Shown: positions 49,414 through 63,524 of the stretch, one piece after another
How the letters are laid out: the number at the start of each line of letters is the position of its first letter
How positions within the stretch are numbered: the stretch's first letter is position 1
NCBI RefSeq assembly: GCF_014805625.2
Contig: NW_023998416.1
Location: 35,386,750-35,450,749 of the forward strand
From: Glossina fuscipes
Lineage: Eukaryota > Arthropoda > Insecta > Diptera > Glossinidae
Length of the DNA stretch: 64,000 bases
Direction: 5' to 3'
Position numbers and translations under genes: made by a program
The notes under the pieces: generated by a model
The model's input: only the letters and a program-made list of their open reading frames with translations
What the model was told of the DNA's origin: nothing
Database searches by the model: none

Positions 49414-52400
49414 TTACGTGCAATCATTCACTTTCTGACCAGAAAAACCACGTAATTCGTGATTTATAGTCCTTAACAAAGGATATCTACCGCAACCGCA
49501 ACGACCACGGAAATCATCGAGGTCCAAAGCCCACACCATGGCGCCACCGAGACGCATTCTTCTGATATACTGAGATTTACGACGTATATCTTCTACATCG
49601 TCGTAAGAAACCCACTGATTACCTCTACAAGCGTACGGACCAATACGACCTTCAGAATCACGCATTACCGTCCAACCGCCATTGCTAATCTGTTCACATA
49701 TTTCGTAATAAGATAAAAAGCCTCTGGACCTTGTGTAGAGACCAGCGCGACCAGGGCCTAGAGTTTTGTTTTTAAGACTACATTTAGAATCTTCAGCAAG
49801 TGTAAACGCTTGGCCATACAAAGGTATACCCATTACAAGTTTTTGTGAAGGTGCACCTTTAGCTATCCAATAATTTACACTGAAATTGCTATTGTAATCA
49901 TTGTCACCTAATACAGAATACAAAGGCGCAACATGCCCGGTTTTTTTATCCCAGTGACCGTGGAAGTCGTAAGTCATGATAGAGATCCAATCAAAATAAT
50001 GAGCTAAGCTGGACACATCGTAACCAGCGTCGATGACCATTTTACTAGGTGACACGGCCGCCGAGAGCAAAAGAGAACGTGACTTAAAAGCCTCGTGGAG
50101 TTCACGTACCAAAGCAGTAAAAGATGCCTTTTCTCTTTCGGATCCTTTCGAGCAATCAACTTGCCAACAAACTGGGTATTCCCAATCCAAGTCTAAACCT
50201 TCGAAGCCGTATCTTTCAATAAACTTCAAGACACTTTCTATAAAACGTTTACGGGCCTTTGGATTCGAAACCAAGCGCGCATATTTATTGCCTGAAGAAT
50301 CGTTCCAACCACCTATGGCAACAGTAACACGTATGCCCTTTTTCTTATAGGCCACTACACGTTCATAAAATCTGTTATCAATATCAGCCCAGACATCGTG
50401 CGTTTTTATGGTCAACGTGTTGTTATTCAATATAGTAAAACCATAAATTATATGTGTGCAGAGATTTTCATCTATATTTTCGGGTATGAATTTGCCCTGT
50501 CCAGATCGATACCATGCCCAGTTGGTGAAGTAGCATACCACTTTAAAGTTTTCGGAATTGTTTAAGGGCGTGAGATCTGGAACAGGTTTCGGTCGGTATG
50601 CAGGCTTTTTATTAAGAATTATACCCGGTTTTTTAGCGGATTTATGCGTAACAAATGCTGAGTGAAGAGTTTCACTGGTAGTTTCAGGATTACGAGTCGT
50701 ACATCTAGAAGATTGAGGCCAATCGCAATAATTTTCATTCCAATGTAATCCTGATGGGCATCTGCAAAAAGTGTGGAATGAATTATAAATCTTCAGATAC
50801 TTCTGATTTAAGAGGGACTTACTTTTGTTCCACAAACTCTCCGTATTGACATATATAATACTTGTTGCAGTCGTGTTGATGCGAGGCATATGATTTACCA
50901 TGACATTCCGTTGGTGAGTCCGGAAAGATTTGTATAGGCTTGGTAGGTTTGAAAGAGATAACTGGTGTTACGGGACTATTACCAACAGTCGGCTTAGATG
51001 TATGTGATGAAGGTGGCTTGCCTTCGTAGTCGGCAACTAAAATCAATATTTAAGGAGAGATAAAATTTGGATTCCATTTTTAAATACTTACTCATAGTTT
51101 TATCTCTTTTTTCCAGCAAACAATTCGGTTGCGGCGTAGAGTAATTTCTCAAGATACGGTTAATAGCCTTTAATAAGGGATAGGATTCACAATTACACAC
51201 GTTCTTGAAATCATCTAAATCTAAAGCCCAAATCATAGCCCCACCTAAGCCCATTGCTTTTACGTATTCTGACTTATGTTGTATCATAGGCGCATCATCA
51301 AAAGAAACCCACTGATCACGCAAAAAAGCGTATGGGCCCATACGTCCTCGTGGATCTCTGACAACGTTCCAGCCACGCTTCTGTATATACGTGCAAATTT
51401 CATAATAGGACAAAAAACCACGAGCTCTTGTAGCCTCCCCTGCCTCTCCGCCGCCGTAAGAAGGAGCATTTAACCCGTGATCGCTGGCCTGAGCTAAGGT
51501 AAAGGATTGCCCATACATTGGCATACCCATAATCAATTTTTTGCGTTCCGCTCCCTTTTGTAACCAATAATTAATCGAAAAGTTAACATTAAAGTTTTCT
51601 ACATCGCCAGGATAACCGTACATAGGGGCCACGTGCCCAGTTTTCTTATCCCATTGTCCATGATAATCATATGTCATAACAGCAATCCAATCTAAATATT
51701 CAGATAATTGCGTCACGTCATAGCCTGCATCAATTACCTTTTTGTTGGGTGAGACAGCTGAGGAAAGCAACCAATGCTTGGCTTTAAAGGCTTCGGATAG
51801 CTCAATCACCAATTGTTTAAAACCTTCCTTTTCGTCGGGGCGACCTTTCTTGCAGTCAACTTGCCAACACACTGGATATTCCCAGTCCAAGTCCAGGCCT
51901 TCAAAACCATATTTTTCCATGAAATCAATAACGTTTCTTATAAAATGTGATCTAGCAGCTGCACTTCTAACAAGCCGAGCGTATTTATCGCCAGCCGAAT
52001 CATTCCAGCCACCTATAGCTACACTGACTTTAATGCCTTTGGAACGATACGTTACGACGCGTTCGTAGAAATGATTGTCTAAGTCAGCCCACGAGTCGTG
52101 AGGCTGAATAGTAAGGGTTTCACGATTTAGTACAGCAAAACCGTAGACAATGTGGGAGCACAACCGGCCATCAATATCCTCAGGTAAGTATTTACCTCCA
52201 TTTTGGCGATACCAAGCCCAATTAGTAAAATAACATACAACTTTGAAGTCATTAGATAAGGAAGGTTCTAAAGTAGGCGTCAGTTCAGCACTAGAAATAA
52301 CTTCGAAACCCTCTACATCTTCGTCTTCCTCTTCAATAATATTCACTTCTTCAGGAGAACTTTCGCTATCCCACTCTGATTCAGAAGATACTTGTTGCGC

Positions 52401-55400
52401 ACTATTTATCTCTGTGTCAAACTCCATTTCGAACGAAATTAAATCGGCTGCAATGAAAAGCTTTAAGTTTATTTATAAAACCCCTTTGAAAATTATCTCA
52501 CATGTTGATTCATAATCACTTGGAGGATTTCTTAAAACATCGTGTATCTGAGTTAACAATGGATGGACACCTTCGCCGCATCGATTACGAAAGTCATCTA
52601 AGTCCAGAGCCCAAACCATGCCACCACCTAAATCTAAGGCTCGTATTAATTGCGCTTTTTTTTGTATCATACGTGAGTCATCATAAGAAACCCATTGACT
52701 TCCTTTGAAAGCGTAAGGTCCCATACGACTATGTTTATCCTGAACAACTTTCCAATTTTGATGATTAACACGATCACATATCTCATAATAAGCGAGGAAG
52801 CCAGGGGCTCTGGTGAATTCCCCTGCTTGTCCTGGGCCCGAAGCCTTGGAGTTCAATCCATTATTATAAACATTTTCCAAAGTAAATGATTGTCCATACA
52901 ACGGCATACCCAGCACAAGTTTTCGTGATGGAGCACCTTTTTGAATCCAATAATTAATTGAGAAATTCTGAATAAGAAGAAAATGTTAAAATTTTCCTAG
53001 AAGCTAAGCTGGAAAAACTGACTGTGTTAAAATATGCTATGTCATCGTCGGGATGAAAAAATAATGGCGCTACGTGTCCGGTTTTTTTATCCCATTGCCC
53101 ATGAAAATCATAGGTCATCACGGCAATCCAATCGAAATATCTAGACAAAACAGGAACATCATAGCCTTCGTCAACAATCTTTTTGCTGGGTGAAACAGCC
53201 GCAGACAGCAATAGACCGCGTGGTGTGAACGCCTCGGAAAGTTCTTGTACTAAAGCGGCAAAACCCTGTTTTTCATCGGGCATACCTTTACGACATTCAG
53301 TTTGCCAGCAAACCGGATATTCCCAATCCAAATCCAAACCTTCAAAACCATACCTTTCTAAAAATTCAACGGCATGTCTAACAAACCGTCCACGGGCTGC
53401 AGAATTTCTTACCAAACGACTATATTTATCTCCTTGCGAATCATTCCAGCCACCCAACGCCAAACTAACTTTGATGCCTTTACTTTTCAAGCCACTGACC
53501 CTGGTATAAAAGCTGTTGTCGATATCAGCCCATGAATCGTGTGTTCTTAAAACTAATTCAGAATAATCTAACACTGCGAACCCATAAACAATGTGTGTAC
53601 AGAGATTAGTGTCTATGTCATCAGGTGTGTAGCGTCCCATTCCACGGCGATACCAAGCCCAATTAGTGAAATAGCAAACAATCCTATAATAACCACTTAC
53701 GGGCTGAACGGAAGGTTTCTGTGTGAGATGAGTGGGCGGCGATGAGGTGGTGATCATGACAGGTTTATGTGTTGTAGGTGCCGGTCTAGGCTCTAAAGGT
53801 CTATTTACTATTCCATTTGTTTCACTACCAGAGGCATCATCCGTACATCTTGCTGAATTGGGCCAATCACACATCCCAGTTTCTGCATTAAAATGGGAGC
53901 CAGGACCGCACTCACCGGCCTGAAAACGATTCCATAAACAAAATAAAAATTTCGTACAGTCGCCTGGGTAGGGAACTATTTCTTCACCGTTACATGGATC
54001 TTCAGGTATGGCTTTGGATTGTACAAGACGTAAATAATGCTTAGTTGTAACGCACTTTACGTTTTCAGGCCAATCACAAGTTTTACGAATGGCGTCCCAA
54101 TGCAAATTGCCGCCACAAGAATTTGGGACCAAAGCATTGTTTACACAAATGTAGTATTTACTACAATGGCGGTGGGTGTAATACTTCCCTTCGCTACATT
54201 GCTTCATCGGTTTCTGAGTAGTTTGGTGATTTATGGGTTTGAAAGGTCGTGGGGTGGTCCAATTAACAGTTGTTGCCGTTGTACGCTCCGTTGTCTTTAC
54301 TGGTACTGGTGCGTAAGTCGTATTTGGTTTTTTTTTAGAAGGCACGCATTTCGCAGCTGCTGGCCAATCGCAAATTTTATTTTGTCTATTCCAATGGAGT
54401 CCCCCCGGACAATATTGCTTACGTAATTCTCCGGGCATTATGCATTGATAATAAGCATTGCAATTTACGCGATCACCAAAATATTGCCCAGTGGTACAAT
54501 TGGATATGTGTAAAACGGGGCGTACTACAGCTGGTGCCGGTATCCTAGTCGGTCTTTCATTATTTTGAGGAGGCGTTGAAGTCAAAGGTAAACGCGTAGT
54601 TCTAAGAGTAGTTGTTGATCTGCTAGTGGTGGGTTTTTTCGCTGCTGCGATGGTAGTGCTGGTAATGGTTGACGGGCGCTGATTTGTTTGTACAATGTTG
54701 GGGGTTGTATGCTGGGTATGGGAAGCGCCATCACTACTCATAGTAGTCATTACTGGTGGTGGAGGTGTTACTGGTTTGGGCGGCTGTATGCAGTTTAGTT
54801 GGGTGGGAGGTGGGGTATTTAAACGACCTAATGCGCGATTAATAGCACTCAATAAAGGAAAAGATTCACTGCAGCAGCGATTTTGAAAATCATCTAAATC
54901 GATTGTCCATGCTGCTACTCCAGCAAAACCCATATTTACAGCATAACGCGCCTTAGCTTCTACGGAAGCTGCATCCTCAAAGCTCACCCACTGATTACGT
55001 AGCATAGCAAATGGTCCCGCCTTGCGTTCCGCATCTCGACCGACCAACCATTTATTTTTTCGTATTCGTTGACAAATTTCATAGTAAGCCAACATACCGG
55101 GTTGCTTGGTAATCTCCCCCGCTTCACCAGGTCCCTGAGATCTTACTCCTTCCCCTATTAATGAAGTGTAATCCTTTTGTAATGTGAATGACTGACCATA
55201 AAAAGGAATGCTCATAATAATACGTTCTCTTTTGGCTCCTAGCTTCAGCAAAAGTTGCATAGTATAATCGGTATTGTACTGAGGATATCTATCCCTTTTA
55301 CGACCATATAAAGGGCTCACGTGACCAGTTTGTCCCTCCCAAGCGCCATGATAATCGTAAGTCATGACAGTTAGATAATCAACCAGTTTCGAGAGATCAG

Positions 55401-56733
55401 CAAGCTCGTAGGCTTCCGTAATGATCTCTTTATACCCTGAAATGGATACTCCTAGCTTAAATTTTTTATCAAATTCGGCTCGTATTTCGCGCACTAATTT
55501 TGTTAAATTTGGTTTATCGCTAGCAGGTCCCTTGGAGCAATCGCTTTGCCAACATTTAGGATAATTCCAATCTAAATGTAACCCGGAAAAACCATGTCTT
55601 CTCAAGAAACCGGCTACATTAGAAGCGAATACACGTCTTCTGATCTCATCCGAAGCTAAGCGAGAATATTTATCGCCAGCTGAATCCGTCCAACCACCTA
55701 ATGCTATTAGCACTGGAATGCCCGAAGAAACGGCACGTTTATAGAACTGATTATCAATATCAACCCACGGATCGAATTCTTTTATATTTAAATGATCCGG
55801 ATCCAAAGAAGCAAAAGAATATATTATTTTAGTGCACAATCTTCTATCAAGACGCTCGGGAATAAACTGTCCGACACCCTGCCTATAGAAAGCCCAATTA
55901 GTCATATAACACAAGACTTCAGGGGAAGTATTGAAACTTTTAGGAGAGTCCTTTGGATTAGGAAATTTGATATGAGCTAAAGCACCATAAGGACGGTCCT
56001 CGCATTTATTGTCCGCATTAGTTAATCTATCAAAAAATAAAGGTCTATTGTCGACTTGATGTAGGTCCCTGACTTCGGAATTCTTTACCAACTGTTGAAA
56101 CGGCGAGTCCGAGCGATAAGGTTGTGGTGAAAATGTGTCCACTTGGTCTCTATATAAACTGGGTAACACAAAAGCAGCATATTTGTCGGTTTTAAACCAT
56201 GGATCTCTTTGATAAAACGTCTCAACTTCCGGGCTCATAGTTTCCACAAATTTCTCGGACTCGACTAGATCCATCTCGCTTTTTTTGACATCAGACGAAT
56301 AGGATTCTTCGTCTAGAAATTCTTCGTCGTCCTTGTCTTCAATGGGCAAAGACTCAACAGCATCGCGGATGAAATCTCTATGAGAAGGATTGTCTTTTAA
56401 CTCTGCTATTGTTTTTTTATTAACACTAGGTATGCTCTCTACAGCACTGCGCAGCGGCAAGAACATGTCGCCAAATCTAGGAACCGTGCGACTTAATTCC
56501 CCGCTAGGGCTATCGGACGGCATACTTTCTACTGCAGTACGTAAAAATGATAAGAAAACTTTTGCGGGTAAATGATGTGCCTCGGGAGCCTCAAGACGTA
56601 TATGAGAATACACATTGCAAGAGTAACAAAGTAACTAAATCAAAAAATATTGAATTAAAAAAGAAAGTGGAAATGAAAGCAAGAAGTGACTTACCAGCAA
56701 CCAAGTTACTTCCATATTCGTTGCCACTCTCAT
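49414..56733 (-). CDS. Cht10: Giant multidomain chitinase, group II (Cht10)
   Basis: Secreted glycosyl hydrolase family 18 enzyme that cleaves cuticular chitin at moulting. Minus-strand exons are 56733-56695, 56634-53023, 52967-52502, 52447-51092, 51036-50823 and 50761-49414; phases agree and the total is 2344 residues (about 2290 in Drosophila). The order is: signal peptide (MRVATNMEVTWLL joined to LLCYSCNVYS); acidic N-terminal region with three AVESxP motifs; GH18-1 (about 253-611); Thr/Pro-rich linker; CBM14 chitin-binding domains 1-3 (about 721-776, 823-874, 891-943); GH18-2 (994-1359); an acidic spacer; GH18-3 (1440-1805); CBM14-4 (about 1860-1912); GH18-4 (1968-2336). GH18-2, -3 and -4 carry the intact catalytic motif GLDLDWEYPVCWQ. 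GH18-1 has GLHLDWNYPKCWQ, so the proton-donor Glu is Asn and that domain should be inactive. Each CBM14 shows the six-cysteine pattern with a ...CDWP end. The start ATG precedes a strong GTAAGT donor; the first intron is 60 bp. The identity is firm; upstream non-coding exons are likely. Confidence 0.96.
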
Positions 56734-59700
56734 CACGTTTAGAATTTAATTGATTTGGTCAAACCAAATAAATGCGTTAGCAAAGGTTATTCTGTGAGGA
56801 GAAATGAAACAAAAATTATGAAGGAAACATTTCACATGTAACATAGTGCGTTGCATTCGTTAAATAATTGTTTTTAAATTAATATAAAGGAAGTGGCATG
56901 CTTGGAAATTTTGATGAATACATATATATCTTTGACAGTGAACAATGCCATTTGGATGACATACTAGGAAGTGCAGCCGCGGTTTGAGCTTTTATTTTAT
57001 TTTTATAGTTTTCATAAACATCTTATATTAAATATGCAATTCGGAATCCATTTTTGTCGTGCAAGTCCACTAATTCGAACGATCATTTGAAAAGGAAAAA
57101 AGTGCAAGAAGAAGATTTACATTGGAAAACATCTAATACGCAGACTGTAATTGCATTCGCTTTAGACTGATATTTTAGAGCTCTCCAATTTTTCATACTA
57201 AAATTTCGGAATCCAATAGTCGAGTATCGGCATTATTTCGAAAAATTATAGAACGATTGAGTTCATCTAATATTGCCCATTGGATGAGTTTGCTATCAAA
57301 GGGAATTTGTGTGACACTATTCGTTTCATAGACATATATGTATTTATATATTGGTTGATTTGCTTTAATATTTATTGATTTATTGAAGTTTCTAGAATCG
57401 AACGGAAAGCAAAGACTCAAAATTACAGGTTATGGCAGGTACATGTAAGTCGCTGAGGACACAGTTTTTTAAGATGTTCGGTAATGTAATGAAACAAAAT
57501 CGAAAGAAAAAATATTTCCCGATACAAACTCTATTGCAGTAACTACTTAAGCCCGCTTAGCTAAAAAAAACAAAACAAAAGAAAATAAAGACAAATATAA
57601 TTTAGGCATTATAGTTTGATTTAACTTTCTCCTCGTGCTTTACGGACTGCAAAGCTTTTTCTTACCTTGACTACAGTATTTTGTACATATAATAGTCCTT
57701 AAGTACTAGGCTCGCTATTGTAACCACTTTCTTTGAGGTATCTTTATTTTAGTCTTAAGCTAAATTTGACTTGATCCAGGAGGCTGACGTGTTGTGGCGA
57801 CGCCAAAGCCTTTTGCCTTTTCGTCTTCCTCAACTTTTACCTAAACAGTATTGTTAATTTTTTTAGAATGTTTGCCTCTTATACGGAGCATGCGGAAAAT
57901 CACAATTTCTAGGATAAAAGTGACCACAGATTCTTCTGCCTTTTCTGAATGAGAGTCGCAACATACTCTCTAGCTAAGCGTGTTTGAAAAGAGAGCAAAA
58001 TAATTAGATATATTGTAGTTGCCAATTTAATAGCCAGCGGTTTCCGGAGACGGGCTTGTTCATAAAGTTTCATGTACAAAAAAAGGATTGGCGGAATGTT
58101 TTATGGCCCAAGGGAGATTTGAAAAGACTACCATCTTTCATAAGAAGAAACAATTTAAAAAACGACTTTTTTTATTTTATTTAAGACACTTAGAAAATCT
58201 GATGTGTCTTTTATAATGCGATAAGTCGAGGAATAAGATGTTTCAGATTGCCTACCTGGTATACATAGAAAGCACGCTACAACGATGGATCGGGCTGTGC
58301 TTGCCGTCAAGGAAATGTTTGTCGAAATGATGCCTTCGCCAACTTACTTTTTTGATGACACTTACATTTAGATGACAAAAAATTGTAGCAAAACAATATT
58401 CCTCATCTTGAATCAGTTTGGCTTGGAGACATAATTACATTAACCTATCTAAAACTATTTTGCACCTTTAGGGTATTTTAAAACCCGAGTTCAGATATTA
58501 TAACATAGCACTGAAAGCAACCCCAAAAACGTTTGAATTTGGGTTATGCGAACCATTCTTGCAATCACTGCTACTCTTCATAAAACCAATAGTCAATCCA
58601 TTAACCGCTAATGTTTAATGTAATTATTTAACAAACTTTTACGTAGTTTTTGCTTTAGCGCGTTGACGTTAATGGCGTCTGCAGATGTCCATAGATGCAC
58701 ACGACGTCTATAGCAGTCCTATATTCTTAGTATTATAAAACAAACAAAAAAACATGTGTGTTTTTGGAAGCACCCACTGATTTTAAAATGTGCGTCAACG
58801 TGGTGAAAATCATCAATACACGTTTCTGATGACTCTGGCCAAGGCAGATACACATCATCATCACTTCACATCATGAAAATCGTAAACAAACCATCCAACT
58901 GATAAAGTTGATATTCGGTTTCCGCATTTAGGTCAAGGCAATCTTCAAAATTCAAATAAAAGTTTTGAGATCACTACTCGAAAACAGAAAAAAGCTCATC
59001 GATTCTACTTCACATTTATTTTCCCGCCTAGAATATGAAGAGGCAAGCAGGTGTATACCGCGCTAGTGAGATAAATTCCTGTACAAGGACCTGTTCAACG
59101 TAGCAAAACAATAAATATGAAATATTTTACTTGAGGGTAACGATCATCAAAGCTTTGCCGTGAAATAATTGAAACTTTTTCATGCGCTTTTTTTTGTTTG
59201 CTTGTTTACTTTTTATTAAAACATTGGCTTGTGATTCAGTAATAAAGACACAAAGAACGCGTGAATTAATATGCCAAACACATATTCGAAGCAATTACAA
59301 AGAGACAACTTTCAACAAGTTTAAATAATAAACATTTATATAGGAACTTTTTGGAGTTCAGGAAATTTATTAAGGTTTCTTTCTATCAAAAATTAGAAAT
59401 ACTTGGTAAAGTTCTCTTAAGACATTATTTTTATATATATGCGTAATATTCTAGGTCGACTTATCTTTGTTCGTTGCTTTTTGAGTTTAACACTAAGACT
59501 TTAGTGAAGATAAATTTAAAGCTAAGTTCGGTGCTTTAAACAAAACTTTGCAGCAATAATTCAAGAAAAAGAAACACTTCAATATTTTCAGTTGACAGTA
59601 TCCAATAAGTAGATTTTAACCTAAGCGATTTAAAAGAACTTGTTCGCCTAAACAGAGCCTTGAGGTTATAGAATGGAGAATCGGGGATGGTTTGGAAATC

Positions 59701-60149
59701 TGGAGCATGTGTAATCTAGAAGGTTCTATAAAGCATACAAAACATAAAAAAGGTATGTTTGAATCTAATATAGTCGCATTTTTTAATTATTTCTCAGCGC
59801 ATTTTTTAATTATTTCTCTCACCTTTCGCAAATCTCTTACTCTCTCTGTGTTATGTACTAGAAAACATACTTCACACAATCGCTCTTTAAAATTTACTAT
59901 AAACATAACAAAAAATTTGCACCAGCCTAGTATACCTAAAGCTGAATAACAATTAATTTTCTCGTACTTGGTGCTGCTCACGCACATTGAGAATGATTGA
60001 AGCAGTAATCTATGTACATATTTATATATACCTATATACATATTATAATCTAAAGTGTTTAGCTTTGTGTATGCGTAAAGAGAACATGTAAAACAAAAGA
60101 GCATGTAACACGTTTTAAAGAAAGCGATGAAATGAAGAAATTTATAGTG
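56734..60149. other. Upstream of Cht10, no gene seen
   Basis: Likely 5' non-coding exon, intron or promoter sequence of Cht10. The open frame at 57193-57420 (-) has no recognisable family. A 23-bp tandem duplication is listed separately. Confidence 0.5.
59775..59820. repeat. 23-bp tandem duplication
   Basis: gcattttttaattatttctc occurs at 59776 and again at 59799. AT-rich; no function is suggested. Confidence 0.8.
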
Positions 60150-60316
60150 CTGGGGCCTGTTTGCGGTTCCCGATATCGAATAAATTCGATCGTAATTTGA
60201 ATACGCTGTTCGACCACGGCAATTTTATGTTCGAACATTTGTAATTTGACAGCCTTAAACTCTTTACTTCATTACTGTGGGCCTTACTCGATATCGAGAA
60301 GCATAGCGGGCCCCAG
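60150..60316. mobile_element. MITE-like element, 167 bp, with long inverted ends
   Basis: The left end (CTGGGGCCTGTTTGCGGTTC, then CCGATATCGAATAA) is the imperfect inverted copy of the right end (ttactcgatatcgagaagca, then tagcgggccccag), about 33 bases each. Both arms contain a GATATC core within a CGATATCG-type palindrome. The interior has no ORF. GC content is higher than the flanks. A clear target-site duplication could not be decided, so the superfamily is left open. Confidence 0.75.
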
Positions 60317-63300
60317 GTCCGATTGAGCTACTTTTCAAAGTCTATCGAGCTAGCACTCGGGAATAAGAAATGCCCTGAAAGGAAATGAAATCAATTTTGT
60401 TATTTACGTATATCAAGAAGTCTACAATTTCTATATAACATATGTATATGACATATGTATTTGACATAATTCTTGTGCTGTGGATGTAATAACGATGTAA
60501 TAACGATGCCAATAAGAATTTTACAAAACAATACAACTTAATAATTAGCTAAAGTTTTTTTTCTTTTTCGATTATAAGCTAGTATACAAACATACAATGC
60601 CACTCGCGGAAAAAATAAATGTTTATTCAGGTTTCCAACACAGTGTTATAGTGGTCGAATTCCTTATTTCTTCTCTTCACATCCAAAGAAATTAATTAAT
60701 GATTATGTTTAAAATAATTTGATGATATGCGCGCGTTTAGCTTAGTGCAGAGAGATTAAACTGTTTTTCACCTTTGTTAAATGTGCGCGAACTGAAAAGT
60801 GTAAACGCTTTCAGAGAAGTGTTCGCTTTAGTGACCTTCTTTGTGCGGAAATCCTGATATTTTTTTTTTCAAAGACGTATGCATAAATATGTAAACCACT
60901 TGCAATCGGTCCTTGACCTTGTTTTTTGACCATTTTTGGCGAAAGCACTTAAAAACTCAAGTCTTCTTAACATTTTAGTTTTATTTTTTAACATAAAAAA
61001 TTTAATCCAAACCGATTTTAATTGTTTATAAAAAAAAAAACAATATGAATAAATAGTGACACGTTAATCGGATAAACCGACAATCAAGGTTTGGTTTATC
61101 ACAATTTAGAATTCATAACTACACTTGCTGACTTTACTCACGGACAGGCAGGCATCTTTAAAAATTTGTCAATGTTAAAATGGATAAGAACGTATCAATT
61201 AAGATCCATAGGTTATCGATGATAATCATTTTAATTGCCTAACTTTAAGTTTACGAACACGAACACTATATGCCCAACAACATCTTTCAATAAATCGACC
61301 ATTTATGATACAGTTTTTTAGATATAAAGATTCATATGCGTATTTAGTCATGCGATTCACTGTTAAAATTTTGCCGCCTTGTTCGGTGAGAATACTTTTA
61401 TTTGATAAAGTTAACTACGAAAATTAAATTTGTTGCAAATTCATTTAAACTAATACATCGGTTTTCAAGCAGAAATTATTGACGATATTTTAAGAAAGTT
61501 TTCGAAAGAACCGTAACGCATAAAAGGTTCAATTATTTGTATCTATGATCTACGATTTAAATGTAAACATAATAAGGCCACTGACATTTCGAAAACAGCG
61601 ACCATAATTTCTTTAATATTTTTACTTACGTGAACAACACCCACGACGGTGAAGCAAAAGACTTAAGCAAAATACTTTTTAAAAATACTCTGCGTAACTT
61701 TACTGCATTTGGAACTTATTTAACGGCAAGGAAAACTCAACGTATAAATATGTCGTATGTTCATTTAGAATTTACACACTTTACGACGATCCATTTGATG
61801 TGAAATTTTCACTAATATTATCTCTCTTAATTAAGCACTTTTTTCATAGGCTTTAAAAATAAATAACAATTTTTGTTGGGTTTTTTTTATATTCCAATTT
61901 TAATTAAATAATTTTCTTTACCTTAAAATTTTATTTCACTTTTCTTTTTTTTTTTGTTTCTTTTTTGGCACAATGTTATTAGTAACCATGTAATCGCAAT
62001 GTTCTAAGATACATATTTTTCTCAGACGGCAAAGCCAGAGATGCGTCAAACGAGCGTAAATATAAAACTGATTAGGTTTCTGACCAGAACGCACCTATTT
62101 ATATGAAATGCTTAAGGTACGAATTCATTGAATAAGCAAATAAGAAAGAAAATATTATTAAAAGAAGAACAACAACAAAGACAGCACAAAAATTTAAAAT
62201 TCACAATGTTTATTAAGTATATCCAATAATGTTCTTTCTATAGAGTGATTTTGTTAAACTTGAATTGTATATTGAAAGCATGCAAACTCCAAGAAAAAGC
62301 GGTAAAAAGTGTACTTACATATGTACGCATATAAAAACGATTACTTCGATATATGAACAAAAAAAAAGAAACATAATTTTTTTGGCTTTATCATAAAAAG
62401 ACAAAATTTTAAGGGAAACGTTAAACACTACAGAACTCTTATTAAAATGTTGTACACTCCCTTGAATACTCTTAACTTTGGCTTACGTAAACGGTCTTCC
62501 ATAACGATAACTTTAATTGCTTTATAACATGATCGAGCAGATTTCTGCAAAGCAGCGGAACTCTTCACTTGCAAAGTTATTATTTTCCTATAATCTATCG
62601 ACCGTAAGTAGTTACTAAAGGTAAGATTTAGTTACCATTTAAAGTTAATTCTTTTTAGATATTATCAGATTTGTCACGGTCGCAGTGAGTACACGTGAAA
62701 TAAATTCACTCATGCGTTTCAACTGCACAAAAATAGGAAATAAATCATATTTATTTAACTGCCATCTCACATTTTGCGGAAAGAAAGACATAAACTGTGG
62801 CAAAGTAGCCGTTAATGCAAAAATTGCAGACATCCCAGCGTTTTAGCAGACCGTACTTTCCATAGGCGTGCTTCAACAGACAGACATTTGCTTCCGAACT
62901 AAAAGGCGTCAAACTCACATATTTCAAGTATCAGAAAAATAAAATAAATGAAAAAGATCCAGTTCTTAAGTTCTTTTATACCTACCACCACCAAATCTTG
63001 TTTACATCGTAGAAATGCGCTTCAAATCCGTACGTACACACGTACACTTAATCAACATGAAACTGTAAGTAACTCTGTAATTCCGGTAAACATGTTGGTT
63101 TGTCTGCCTGTTGAGGCAGAGAACTAAAAGTTTAAATTTTCTTAGTTGCCGTTTCCTGTAGGACCTTTTTGAAATTATTTGACATAACCATTTGTGAATC
63201 ACTTCAGTAAATATTTTCATCTATCCCGGATATTGATCCCGAAATCACTGTAAACCCTATCATAAGCTTTATCCAATGAGTTAACTAAAATACTCCGGAA

Positions 63301-63524
63301 ATTATATTCGGCTTTGAATCAATCTGCTACGCTCATCACCCTCATTTACAAAAAATTAAAAAAAATTGAAAAATAATTAAGTTTCACTGCTCTATAATAT
63401 TGAGTGATTTTTCCAATTTCTATCCAGGTAGTGTAGGATTGTCCGCAGAATATACGTAGCAATTCTGCCGCTGTGTTTGCTGAACCTTATGAGTAACCAG
63501 TAAAATACCGAATTTTTTTGGAAT
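60317..63524. other. AT-rich non-coding, nothing recognised
   Basis: Long A/T tracts and short chance frames only. No gene, RNA or repeat family was recognised. Confidence 0.55.

Noticed and set aside
50033..54886. Several plus-strand open frames inside the chitinase gene (for example 50033-50350, 51742-52068, 53183-53509)
   Set aside because: They are antisense to conserved GH18 or CBM14 exons and resemble each other only because the GH18 domains are duplicated.
49414..56733. Three or four separate tandem chitinase genes
   Set aside because: Splice donors and acceptors join the GH18 and CBM14 blocks in one frame without internal stops, signal peptides or poly(A) signals, matching the single giant Cht10 architecture.
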